Assembly: GCA_026210745.1 (NCBI GenBank)
Contig: CP110631.1
Span: 2,976,001-3,040,000, forward strand
DNA length: 64,000 nt
DNA from: Exobasidium rhododendri
Lineage: Eukaryota > Basidiomycota > Exobasidiomycetes > Exobasidiales > Exobasidiaceae
Direction: 5' to 3'
Shown here: positions 42,930 to 54,210 of the stretch, piece after piece
Position numbering within the stretch: position 1 is the first letter of the stretch
Layout of the letters: each line of letters opens with the position of its first letter
Made by a program: the position numbers and the translations under genes
The notes under the pieces: generated by a model
The model's database searches: none
Seen by the model: the letters and a program-made list of their open reading frames with translations, nothing else
What the model was told of the DNA's origin: nothing

Positions 42930-44284
42930 TTAGGGGATGGGCACTGGCTCGCCCTTTTCATCACGAACAACGACAACCTGAGTAGGGTAGAAAAGAAGGA
43001 AGCAATTGAGATACACATCACCTTGACGTGCCCGCGCTTACAAACAACTCTCTGACTCACCTCTACGTCTACATGTTCACCGGTGTCCATAAAGATGACG
43101 TTGGTCATGTCTACTGGGTCTGTCCTAATCTTTCTCTTTTCGAAAAAGCTTCTTCCTAGCACGACAGGGAAGTAGCTGTCTTCAGCGAGCATGACAGTGC
43201 AAGCGACGCTTTTGCTTCCTACTTTGACGGGCCATTTACCCAGGTTCGTGATACCGTTGAATCCATAAGTGCCTGGCGTGGTGTCCTTTGGAATGAAGCC
43301 ATGGTTAAGGGCAAAGCTTCTCGAAACGTACACATGACGGTAACCCGACTTGAGCATCATAGGAACGTCGTCGACCGGTCCCAAAGAACCCTTGAGAAGT
43401 CGAACACCCAACTGCGCGTGGAATTCTTGAAAAGCAGTCTTGTGGGAGGGTGTGACGGATACGGCATCGGTTTGGCCTCCCCTTGACTTTCCAGTTCGTC
43501 CGCTTCGCACCGATGTAGCATCGTTACCACCCGATTCGTGATGGCTGGGGATAGTAGGGACACTGTAGCCGGGATGAGGCTTGGGAGCTTGAGGAGGTGG
43601 ATAAAGAATGCTGTCTCTACCCCCGCCTGTCGATTGAGCTTCTTCTTTCGAGACTACGTGATTCGGTTGCACGCGATGAATGCTGATAGCTCCGCCCGTA
43701 CCTCTTCCTGGAGTCTTTGCCACTAAGTTGCTGTCATTGGTAGTAGGCATGGAAGAATGATGATGGTCCTCGTCATCGCTCGTGTCCTCCTTTTGTGGAA
43801 TCTCTGGCGATTCGAGGTACACTTTCGTGAATGATTACAAGGAGATAGAGCGATGAGTACTCAAGACTGCGTGAGGCGACCCCTTTTCTTTCTGCTACTC
43901 ACAGTTCACTTCCTTGGAATTCCCAAACCTTTCGGTGAATATCTCCCAGTCATCTTGATCTTCCAAAGTGTACGACTGACCCTGATGACCATACTTGATC
44001 ACTAGAGGAATCCCGTCTCGTAGGTCTAGACGAATCTTACTTGCACTTCGTGATCGAATCGAATCCAGCGTATCCGAATCCTTCATACGAAGCGAGAAGC
44101 TAGGCAGACTGCCTGCATGTACATTCAAGATTGGCATTCTTGAAAATGGAAGAAAGGAATGATTGGCAAAGGAAAGCGGTGTTATGGTATCGTGGTAGGA
44201 TTGTGGCTCTTTGACGCTTCTGGACTTCCAGGCTTCTGCGCGGATGCCCACCCTCCCGTCAACAAGGGACATGATGTCATTCAT
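42930..44284 (-). CDS. PB1-like protein with a retropepsin-like C-terminal domain
   Basis: Exons are 44284-43903, 43821-43061 and 42977-42930 (396 aa from the ATG at 44284). The open frame continues upstream to 44452 without an ATG, so a 5' exon may exist. Residues near the end of exon 1 (KIRLDLRDGIPLVIKYGHQG, YTLEDQDDWEIFTERFG) resemble the C-terminal half of a PB1 interaction domain. A Ser/His-rich linker follows. The last 150 residues (VYVSRSFALNHGFI, YGFNGITNLGKWPVKVG, FPVVLGRSFFEKRKIRTDP, FMDTGEHVDVEVVVVRDEKG) are arranged like a retropepsin-type beta fold, but look non-catalytic. This is a host gene with ordinary introns. The function is unknown, and the fold call is inference. Confidence 0.7.
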
Positions 44285-44820
44285 TAGTGTACACAACGTG
44301 GCCTTTTCAGCATCCGCGCGCCTGGAGGTCTCACTCCTACGCTCGACCGGGCGCGTCTTTGCCCTCCGAGCTTTCCCATCAGTGCGGGCATTATTGTGTG
44401 AGGGGAGGAGCGTCTTGGGTCTTTGCAGGCCATAATGCCAGATCACAACCACAATGGTGGGGCAGAGAAGTGAGAGAATTGAAAGGTACGCTGCAACAGA
44501 TTACAATTGCCTTTCGTCGTGTGATCACAGTAGCGGAAACGTAAACGTGCTCTGAGCCGATTCCTAGTCGAGACGATTGCAAGACTTGCTCTGGTATCAA
44601 CGGAAGGCTTCAAAAGACCTATACGGGTAGCATTGTCTCTGGAGAGAGTAAGACACTTAGCAATGGGCAGGTGATACTACGGTTAAGAGATAAGAGTAGT
44701 AAAAGGTGGATGCCCTCCGGCGAGGAGTATTGGGGGCATTGAGCGATCAGCGGGACTCATCCTTTCCAGGCTACTCCTAGCACATGTCATTTATTCCTCG
44801 TACATTACAATCATGTACAT
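44285..44820. other. Intergenic: upstream of the PB1-like gene, downstream of ATP4
   Basis: This stretch contains the continuation of the PB1-like gene's open frame (to 44452), possibly real coding sequence lacking its first exon. The rest, toward 44820, shows nothing recognisable apart from the ATP4 3' end. Confidence 0.4.
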
Positions 44821-45756
44821 TTAAACAGCCTTGCTCTTCACCAATCCTTCAATTTCAACCAAGGCGTTCTCCAAGATTGACTTTTGAGTCTTCTCATCCT
44901 TCAAAGAGCTCATGACCTTTTCAATGACAGTCTTTGCCAATTGTCTTTGCTCAGCTTCCCTCTCCTGGGACTCAAATCGAACCCAGCTGTCGAGTACAGT
45001 CTTGGCTTCGGCGACAATGGCAGTTCGTTGCGATAGCTCAAAAGCCTCCTTTTCTAGCTGAGCAGTCTCCTGTTTACAACAGAGTCAAAGAAGGAAAGAC
45101 TGTGAGGAAGATAAATCGCATGCACTTAAGACTTTCCTCACCTTGGCTACAGAGTAGAGCGACTTGGTGAGGTCGACAACGTCCCGCTGTTGGTTGACCG
45201 AGTCGATTCGGCTTTGGACAGCTTGTGTGTGCTCCTGTCGCGCTCCGTTAAGAATTCCAGAGATTTTCTAGCAATGTTGGCAGAATAGCAGCGTCAGGAT
45301 GGTACAACCCTCATCACCACTTCCCTCGACAATCGACGCACCTCAATCTGACCATCTGCCCAATCCCTGTAGGGTCCTGCCACTGTCTTTCCGATGTAGG
45401 TAGCAAAGATTAAGAAACCGACCAAGAGAACAGTTTCTTCATTGGCAACGTAAAGTTCCTGAGAGATTGCAACGGCAGACAGACCAGTTCCCAAGGTCAC
45501 CCAACCTGTCTTGGAAACAAGCGAATTGCCTGGCAAGATGTCTAGGATAGCAGTCGCTCTCGATTCGGGAGATGCCTTGTCTGCATATGTTCGAACGGGA
45601 ATGGACGCAATTCTAGGCATTGCTGCTGCAGGCCGAATTGCCGAGCGCAAAGCTGAAAAGATTGGAGCCCCTCACAGTGTTAGCGCAAATATCTCCAAGC
45701 ACACCAGGGTTTTCATGCTACTCACCCGCTCGAGAAAGTGCGACTCGGGTGTTCAT
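44821..45756 (-). CDS. ATP4: Mitochondrial ATP synthase subunit 4 (subunit b)
   Basis: This is the peripheral-stalk subunit of the F1Fo-ATP synthase in the inner membrane. Exons are 45756-45726, 45652-45342, 45267-45142 and 45069-44821 (238 aa, in phase). Exon 1 encodes only MNTRVALSRA and begins the targeting sequence, continuing ALRSAIRPAAAMPRIASIPVR. The mature part starts near YADKASPESRATAILDILPG. Two hydrophobic segments follow (GWVTLGTGLSAVAIS and ETVLLVGFLIFATYIG), then GPYRDWADGQIE and a long charged helix including LNGARQEHTQAVQSRIDSVN and a C-terminal LVEIEGLVKSKAV. Length and order match fungal Atp4. It is divergent from URA2. Confidence 0.93.
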
Positions 45757-46283
45757 ACTGTGAATGGACTATTACGGGATTGCTGATGAGGATGTCGCTT
45801 CCAACGTACCGTCTGGATTGAGAGAGAGAGGGAGCGAGGTTTTTGCTGGACCTATACGAAAATACCCGGCTCGCCAATTCGCCACGTGTTTTTCAGAGGA
45901 ACAATAGTCTCGATCTTTTTTTTTATACTTTCCTTTGATTCTTAACACGGATATCTTAAGTGTTATTTGGTCGATCCTAAGAAGAAAGCACTGCGCCGCC
46001 AGAACTTTTTCTGTAGCGCGTCCGTCATTTTAAAATTGGAGGGAAAAAAAAAATGTTTTTTCAGTGAACGCGGCTGAGAATCTTATTGACTCCTTCTTTT
46101 CTTCATCTGTCCTTCCCTGTTCGACCTTTGGACTGGTGAAGAGGTGCAAAAGCTACAAGAAAGTGGGGTCTCAAAGTGTCTCGATTTGCCCTAGGATAGG
46201 GTGTCTGTCTATCCGAGTATTGAATTCGGAACGATTTACCGCCGAAAGGTAGTGAAGCGGTTCAAAGGACGTCCTCTTACACC
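45757..46283. promoter_or_regulatory. Shared upstream region of ATP4 and URA2
   Basis: This 527-bp gap lies between divergent starts. It contains a T run (45919-45926) followed by ATAC, and an A9 run at about 46046-46054. No other gene is seen. Confidence 0.5.
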
Positions 46284-49200
46284 ATGTCCTCTCACGATCC
46301 CAATCCGACCGCGAAGCTCTCTTCATCAACTGCTCTTTCTGCTGCGACAATGGGATCAGCATCACCTCTAGTCGCTCCTTCGGCGGTCCCTTCTAACTCA
46401 GCAGTAACGGCCGCAGGTAGACTGGCAGCTGAGACGCGACCAAGCTTGGACAGAACCATCTCGCGTATTCCCTCACCTGCACCTCCTGCAAGTGCTCCTC
46501 CCATGGGAATCGCTTTAGCGCCAGAGATGGTGTTGGATCTAGCGGATGGAACATCTTATACCGGTATCAGCTTCGGAGCCGAAGGGAAAAGTATATCAGG
46601 AGAATGTGTCTTTCAGACTGGTGAGCAATTGTAACATGAACCTTTCTTAAGAAAGGAAAGGTGCGAACGTAAGAGATACGGAAGAGCCTCATAAATGCCC
46701 CTTTCCCTTTGCATCCCATCAACGTGCAGGAATGGTCGGATACGTTGAATCGCTCACCGACCCTTCCTACGAGGGTCAAATTCTTGTCTTGACATTCCCC
46801 TTAGTGGGCAACTACGGAGTACCTTCCCGAGAAGAAGCCGCGTCTTCCATCCAGTCTCTGCTCTCTTCACCCTTTGAATCGAGCAGAATCCATATAGCAG
46901 GTCTTGTTGTGGCCTACTACAGTCACGACTTCAGCCATTATCTAGCTCAATCAAGCCTAGGAGACTGGCTGAAGGAGAATGGAGTTCCCGCCATCTATGG
47001 AGTAGATACCAGAGCCTTGACGAAGCGAATCAGGAACAAGGGAAGCATGCTAGGGAAGCTCCTCACTCGAAGGAACCAAATCGGTAGCAGTCTCGTTGAT
47101 CGTACATCACCCTCATCCGATCAAGACTGGAGGAAGAGCTACGTCGACGTTCCTTTCACCGATCCAAACAAGCTGAATCTGGTAGCAATGGTGTCCTCCA
47201 AACAGCCCCAACTCTACACGCCGCAGAACACATCATCCGGCGGCTCATTGGTCTCTTCGACGATCAGCAAGCCATTGCTTCATCCCTCTGGAAGACCCAT
47301 TCGAATCTTGGCCCTGGACGTCGGTATGAAGTACAACCAGATTCGGTGCTTCACCAGTCGAGGTGTCGAACTTCGCGTCGTCCCCTGGGACCACGACTTT
47401 TTGGACAAGAGTGTGGAACCTGACCCTTACGACGGCATCTTCATTTCCAATGGGCCTGGTGATCCGACCAACTGCGTCTCTACCATCCATCGACTTAGAA
47501 AGGTATTGGCATTGCAAGGCACGGAAATGGTTCCCGTCTTTGGTATCTGCTTGGGTCATCAGCTCCTGGCACTAGCGGCAGGCGCACAGACAACCAAGCT
47601 CAAATTCGGAAATCGTGGTCACAACATCCCATGCACAGATCAGATCTCTGGTCGATGTTACATTACCAGTCAGAATCACGGTTTCGCTGTTCAGGAAAGC
47701 ACGCTTCCTTCTGGATGGGCAGCCTTGTTCACCAATGCCAACGATGATACTAACGAGGGTATCTACAGCAAGATTGGTCCCCACTTCTCGGTTCAATTCC
47801 ATCCCGAAAGTACACCTGGCCCTAGAGACACCGAATACTTGTTTGATGTTTTTATCCGCTCCGTCGTGGACATTGCTACGATTAAGGCTAGCTCGGGTCA
47901 CACGCAAAAGGCTGCTCTACCTCCCATTTCTTTTCCCGGTGGACTGGCCGGTGAGAATGCCGCTCTTCACCCTCGAGTTCATGTGCGGAAGGTCCTCGTC
48001 TTAGGTTCAGGCGGATTAAGTATCGGCCAAGCTGGTGAATTCGACTATTCTGGCAGTCAAGCCATCAAAGCACTCAAGGAAGAAGGCATCTACACTGTTC
48101 TGATCAATCCAAACATTGCCACGATCCAGACGTCCAGTGGTCTGGCAGATAAAGTCTACTTTTTGCCCGTCACGCCTGAGTTTGTGCTGAAGGTGATACA
48201 TCACGAAAGGCCGGATGGCATCTACTGTACTTTTGGTGGTCAAACTGCTCTCAATGTCGGTATTCAGATCAAGGAAGACCTTGTCGATTTGGGTGTAAAG
48301 ATCCTCGGCACACCGATCGACACGATCATCACCACGGAAGATCGAGATCTGTTCGCAAAGTCCATGGAAGAGATTGGTGAAAAGTGTGCCCCTAGCGCAA
48401 GTGCAACGACTTGGGAAGAAGCGCTTGCCGCTACGAAAAAGATCGGATTCCCCGTCATTGTTCGAGCTGCTTTTGCCTTGGGCGGTCTAGGCAGTGGGTT
48501 TGCAAATGATGAAGAGGAGCTGTACAAACTCTGTGTTGCCGCCTTTGCCAACAGTCCTCAAGTGCTAGTCGAGAAAAGCATGAAGGGGTGGAAAGAAGTA
48601 GAGTATGAAGTTGTGCGAGATTGCCGAAACAACTGCATCACTGTCTGTAACATGGAGAACTTCGATCCACTTGGCATTCACACAGGTGACTCGATTGTCA
48701 TTGCACCAAGTCAGACATTGGACGATGCCGACTACAACATGCTCCGAACTACGGCTGTGAACGTGATTCGGCACCTTGGAGTTGTTGGAGAGTGTAACAT
48801 ACAGTATGCCTTGAATCCGTTCTCGAAGGAGTATTGCATCATCGAAGTAAATGCACGTCTATCAAGATCATCTGCTTTGGCCTCCAAGGCGACAGGTTAC
48901 CCACTAGCTTTCATCGCTGCCAAGCTCGGTCTCGGCATACCACTGAACGAGATCCGCAACTCGGTCACAAAGGAGACTTCTGCCTGTTTTGAGCCTAGTC
49001 TGGACTATGTCGTCTGCAAGATTCCCCGATGGGATCTACGTAAATTCGTTCGAGTGAGCTCTAAATTGGGAAGTTCCATGAAGAGTGTCGGCGAAGTGAT
49101 GAGCATTGGAAGGACGTTTGAAGAAGCTATTCAAAAGGCTATTCGTGCAATTGACTTCCAGTTTGATGGATTCGGCGTCAATGACCATGCCAACGACGCG

Positions 49201-52200
49201 GAGATCGATGAAGAATTGGAGAACCCAACGGACAAGAGACTGTTTGCCATTGCGAACGCCTTCCATCAAGGACACACGGTGAAAGAGATACACAAGCTGT
49301 CGAACATCGACCCGTGGTTCCTCACAAAGTTACTGGGCATCTCCAATGCTGCAAAAGAGTTCCAAAAGTATTCCACCACTACCTTGACACCAACCATGTT
49401 GAGGCAAGCGAAGCAGATGGGTTTCAGCGATCGACAACTGGCTAAATGCTTAGGCAGCACTGAACTGGCGGTAAGAAGGGTCAGACAAGAGTATGCGATT
49501 GCGCCGTTTGTAAAGCAAATTGATACCGTCGCTGCAGAATTTCCCGCTTACACCAATTATCTCTACACGACATACAATGCAGTAGAGCATGATGTCACGT
49601 TCCAAGACAAAGGTGTCATGGTGTTGGGATCTGGTGTCTATCGAATCGGATCATCGGTCGAATTTGACTGGTGTGCTGTTCGAGCTATTCGAACGTTGCG
49701 TGAAAAGGGATTCAAGACAGTCATGGTCAACTACAATCCGGAAACAGTGTCTACCGATTACGATGAAGCCGATCGACTGTACTTTGAAAACATTTCTCTC
49801 GAAACAGTCTTGGACATTTATGATTTGGAACGATCGTCCGGTGTCATTATCTCCATGGGTGGGCAGACACCCAACAACATCGCATTGCCGCTCTTTCGAC
49901 AGGGTGTGAACATCCTTGGTACTTCACCAGAGATGATCGACATGGCAGAGAATCGATACAAGTTCTCCCGAATGCTGGATAACATTGGAGTCGATCAACC
50001 ACTTTGGAAGGAGCTGACAAGTTTCGACGAAGCGCATGAAGCGTGTGCCAGATTTGGCTATCCAGTGCTCGTTCGGCCTTCGTATGTACTGAGTGGAGCA
50101 GCGATGAATGTAGTGTACTCTTCAGAAGATCTAAGTAGCTATCTTTCTCAAGCAACGGCGGTGAATCGGGAACACCCAGTCGTCATTACAAAGTACTTGG
50201 AAGGAGCCAAGGAGATCGAGATGGATGCCGTCGCCAGGGATGGCAAAATGATGATGCACTACATCTCGGAACACGTGGAGAATGCCGGTGTTCATTCTGG
50301 TGATGCAACGCTGATTCTGCCACCACAGGACTTGGACCCGGAGACGGTCCGTAGAATCGAAGTGGCCACATCGAAGATTGCCGAGTCGCTTCACGTCACC
50401 GGTCCGTTCAACATTCAATTCATCGCCAAGAACAACGAGATCAAAGTCATCGAATGCAACGTTCGAGCAGCCAGATCTTTCCCATTCGTCAGCAAAGTGA
50501 CTGGCGTAGATGCAATCGAGATGGCCACGAGTGTCATGCTAGGCTTGGAAGTGGAAGCCTATCCCAAGATGACCTTACCGAAAGACTACGTCGGTGTCAA
50601 GGTACCACAATTCAGTTTCAGTAGATTGGCTGGTGCTGATCCGATCTTGGGAGTGGAGATGGCTTCGACGGGTGAAGTTGCTTGTTTCGGACGAAACAAG
50701 TATGAGGCGTATCTCAAGGCTATGATTGCGTCTGGCATCAAGTTGCCAAAGCAGAATGTCCTACTCTCCATCGGAAGCTTTAGTGAAAAGCAGGAACTAC
50801 TACCGGCGGTCAAGACGTTGCATCAGCTTGGCTTCACCCTTTACGGCAGTTCTGGTAGTGCCGATTTCTACAGTGAACAGGGCATTCCAGTCATTCACCT
50901 GGAAGCTCTTCCGGAAGACGACGATTGGCGAGGAGGGGAAAATGACGCAAAGCAAGCGTACTCCTTGTTGAGTCATTTGACTTCCGGTCTCAGCTCGCTG
51001 TTCATCTCGCTTCCGAGTAAGAACAAGTACAGGAGACCAGCTTCCTTTACCTCCATGGGATATCGTGCTCGACGACTGGCGATCGATCGTTCCATTCCGC
51101 TCATCACCAACGTCAAGAATGCCAAATTGTTTGTGGAAGCTCTTGCTCGTCATCGAAAGTACGGCTCACAATTCGACATCTCTTCCGTGGACTTCAAGAC
51201 CAGTCACAAATCCCACACTTTCCCAGGCTTGTTCAACATGATGGCATTTGCTCCGTCTCTAGCTGACTCTGCATCAGGTGCTCGAGAAGTGGCAGAGATC
51301 ACACAGGCTTCTTTGGCCGGTGGATTCACGAGTGTACAATTCTTGCCCATCGGTCTCGAGAGTTCCGTCAACGATGAAGGGTCGCTGACGATTGCAGAGG
51401 GTAAGATCACCGGTTCAGCTCACTGCGATGTATCCCTCTCCATTACCGCAACCTTGGAGAACTCGAGTCAATTGGGAGAATTGTCGCAACGAAGCCGATC
51501 TCTCCTCTTGTCATTTGAATCGACGAGAAGCCCCGTCAGTGCAAGTGTCGCGCTCTCGTCCCATTTCGCAGCATGGCCAGAATCGAGGCCGATCATCACC
51601 GATGCAAAAGGAACCGACTTGGCATCTGCTTTGCTCTTCGCAAGCCTTCACAATCGAAGCATTCATGTGACCAACGTCATGACCAGGGAAGACATACAAT
51701 TGATCGTGCTTGGAAAGGCGAAAGGCCTTCAAGTCACATGTGATGTCTCCGTGTACGCCCTTTTCTTTACGACGGAGATGTACCCGCAAGTCACTTGCCT
51801 CTCTACTCTGGAAGATCAAAAGGCGTTGTGGGACAATATGTCTTCGATTGACGTCTTCTCCGTCGGTTCGACTCCATACAAGATGGCGCTGCAATTAGGT
51901 CAGATTGCTCCTCCCATGTCTGGAATCGAAGAGACGGTCAAATTACTCCTGAACGCCGTCAACGAAGGGCGCTTGACGTTGGAAGACATTGAACAGAGAC
52001 TATACTACAATCCCAAGGAGATCTTCAACCTGCCTGATCAAGCAAATACAAGCGTGGAGGTGGAAATAGACCGACCTAGCACACACATCAAGAAGCCCTA
52101 CTGGACTCCCTTGGACGTATCCACCACGGTCGGAAGCGTTCATCGGGTGATCATCAAAGGCAGAACGGTCATGGTCGATGACGAGAGACTGTCCAACGGA

Positions 52201-52312
52201 ACACTTGGACAGAACATCTCTGCCGTCGTCTCCTCTAACTCTTCCCTCACTCGATCAGGCTCCAAGTCTTCCTTCAATCAAGTAGTCGCCCCCGTCGCTC
52301 CATCTTCTACTT

Positions 52313-52350
<38 letters not shown>

Positions 52351-53571
52351 GCCAATCGTAGGGTAAGCTTCTCCACCGATATCACCTCCCGGTTCGGTGG
52401 CTTGAACGCGGCGCATCATGTGTCCACCTTTGATGATGTCTCTTCGCCCCCTTCCTTGGCGCTTAATACAAAGTCACCAGTGCTGGGCAGTACAGAAGCG
52501 CTTCCCCTCGCGCGAAACAACAGCATCATGTCTGCTTTCCGCGAAAGTGACTCTTCCATCACTTCCATGTCCTTGTCAAAGTCCGTCACGCCGGCAGTGC
52601 CTTCCCGACGGCTCACATCTCGTCGGCCCACGTTCAGTCGCAAGCATATCCTCTCTGTTCGTCAATTTAACAGAGACGACCTCCATGCCTTGTTTACAGT
52701 GGCCGCGGAGATGCGCGCTTTGGTAGAGAGATATGGGTCGATTGATGTTCTGAAGGGCAAGATACTTTGCAACCTGTTCTACGAAGAGAGCACTCGAACG
52801 AGCTGTTCCTTTGAAGCAGCCATGCTTCGATGCGGTGGTCAAGTGGTCAGTGTCAATGCAAAGACCAGCAGCGTGGTGAAAGGGGAAAGCTTGGCCGACA
52901 CTGTTCGCACTCTTGGCTGCTACAACGATGCAATCGTGCTTCGACATCCTGCTGTGGGAAGCAGTCAAGAGGCAAGCAAGTTCAGTCCGGTCCCCATTCT
53001 CAATGCCGGCGACGGCGTAGGCGAGCATCCAAGTCAAGCGCTGTTGGATGTCTTTACCATTCGGGAAGAGTTGGGCACAGTCAGCGGTCTGACCGTTGGA
53101 CTGATTGGAGATCTTAAGAATGGCCGAACGACCCACTCGTTGGCGAAGCTGCTCTCTCTCTACGGTGTCACGTTGATCTACATCTCTCCTCCGTCTCTCG
53201 CCATGCCTCGAGACGTCTACGAAGAGCTAAGGAAGAAGGGAGTGAAGCAGATTGAAACGTCAAACCTGGAAGAAGCTTTACCTCTGCTCAACGTTGCTTA
53301 CTGCACTCGAGTTCAACAAGAGAGGTTCGAGTCCAGGCAAGAATACGAATTGGTGCGAGGAGCTTATCGAATCGACATGAATCTGTTGAGCAAGAAAGGA
53401 AGAGCAGATCTCTGCGTCATGCATCCCTTGCCCAGAAACGAAGAGTTGGCAAATGACGTGGATTTCGATCATCGAAGAGCGGCTTACTTTAGGCAGATGC
53501 GGTATGGTCTGTTCATCAGAATGGCCCTCTTGACGATGGTCCTCTCCAACGACGACGGCCGATCACAATAG
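46284..53571 (+). CDS. URA2: Multifunctional CAD protein: glutamine amidotransferase, carbamoyl-phosphate synthase, aspartate carbamoyltransferase
   Basis: This protein carries out the first two steps of pyrimidine synthesis, from glutamine, bicarbonate and ATP to carbamoyl phosphate, then with aspartate to carbamoyl aspartate. Exons are 46284-46620 and 46730-53571 (2392 aa). The order is: a Ser/Ala-rich N-terminal extension of about 80 residues; glutaminase with the nucleophile in [16 protein letters not shown] and FHPESTPGP; two ATP-grasp halves of carbamoyl-phosphate synthase (about 540-1580); a dihydroorotase-like domain (about 1610-1900) without the metal-binding HxH, as in other fungal Ura2 proteins; a linker with an Ala run; and aspartate carbamoyltransferase (from about 2080) with [12 protein letters not shown] and [12 protein letters not shown] feedback control is known for yeast Ura2. 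Confidence 0.96.
52313..52350 (+). repeat. GCA trinucleotide run encoding a poly-Ala linker in URA2
   Basis: About twelve GCA units encode a run of thirteen or so Ala residues, between the dihydroorotase-like and aspartate carbamoyltransferase domains. Confidence 0.85.
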
Positions 53572-54210
53572 AAGGCTTTCTCGTGCCATTCCTCGAGAAA
53601 GTCAGGTTATCATCTCCTGTCCCCTTTCCCCTCCCCTCCTCCCCTCTTTTACTCGACCTCTTCCCTCCCTCTCTCTCTCTTTTTCCCTCCTCCTCACTGT
53701 TCTTCAGGAGTAATCATACAATAAAATGTCGTCAAAAAGGATGATCACACTGATTAATGAAAAAGATGTTACACCGTTCCGAGTCACATCTTCTTGTGTC
53801 TCCTCGCTGATGGGAAGAATCGAGGTACTCAACCGGCTCACGCAGTTCGGCGTTCCGTGACACAGGCTCGCCGTGTCTCTCTCAGCCCCAGATGGCATCA
53901 CTCCGCTGATTCCTTTCGCTCTAAGGTAGGCATATTTGCGAGCAATGAGTGGATTGACTACTACAACCGCCGGGGAGCGCGCATATTAAGGAAAAAGGGG
54001 GAAAATACAAAGTGTTGCTACAAGATTGCTATGATGCTGAACGAATATGATATATGAAAAGAAAGTGAAGCATGAAAAGGAGAGCAAACAAGGTGCGCCA
54101 TTTACTTCGAAAGGACGTAAAGAGAGTGAGGGGGCGCAATCACATCGCAAGGTCGAAAGTGAAAGGCGAAGAGAAAAAGGTAGTGAGCGACTGTCAGAGT
54201 GGCGCTTCCT
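53572..54210. other. Convergent 3' region of URA2 and the Zn2Cys6 gene
   Basis: Immediately after the URA2 stop is a long pyrimidine-rich tract (about 53605-53700), then AATAAA at 53721-53726, a fitting polyadenylation signal for URA2. The remaining 480 bp hold no convincing gene. Confidence 0.55.
53721..53726 (+). terminator. Probable polyadenylation signal of URA2
   Basis: AATAAA lies 150 bp after the URA2 stop, downstream of a pyrimidine-rich tract. Its use is inferred from position only. Confidence 0.4.

Noticed and set aside
52313-52350. Repeat array considered as CRISPR-like or minisatellite
   Set aside because: It is a plain in-frame GCA run inside URA2 coding sequence.
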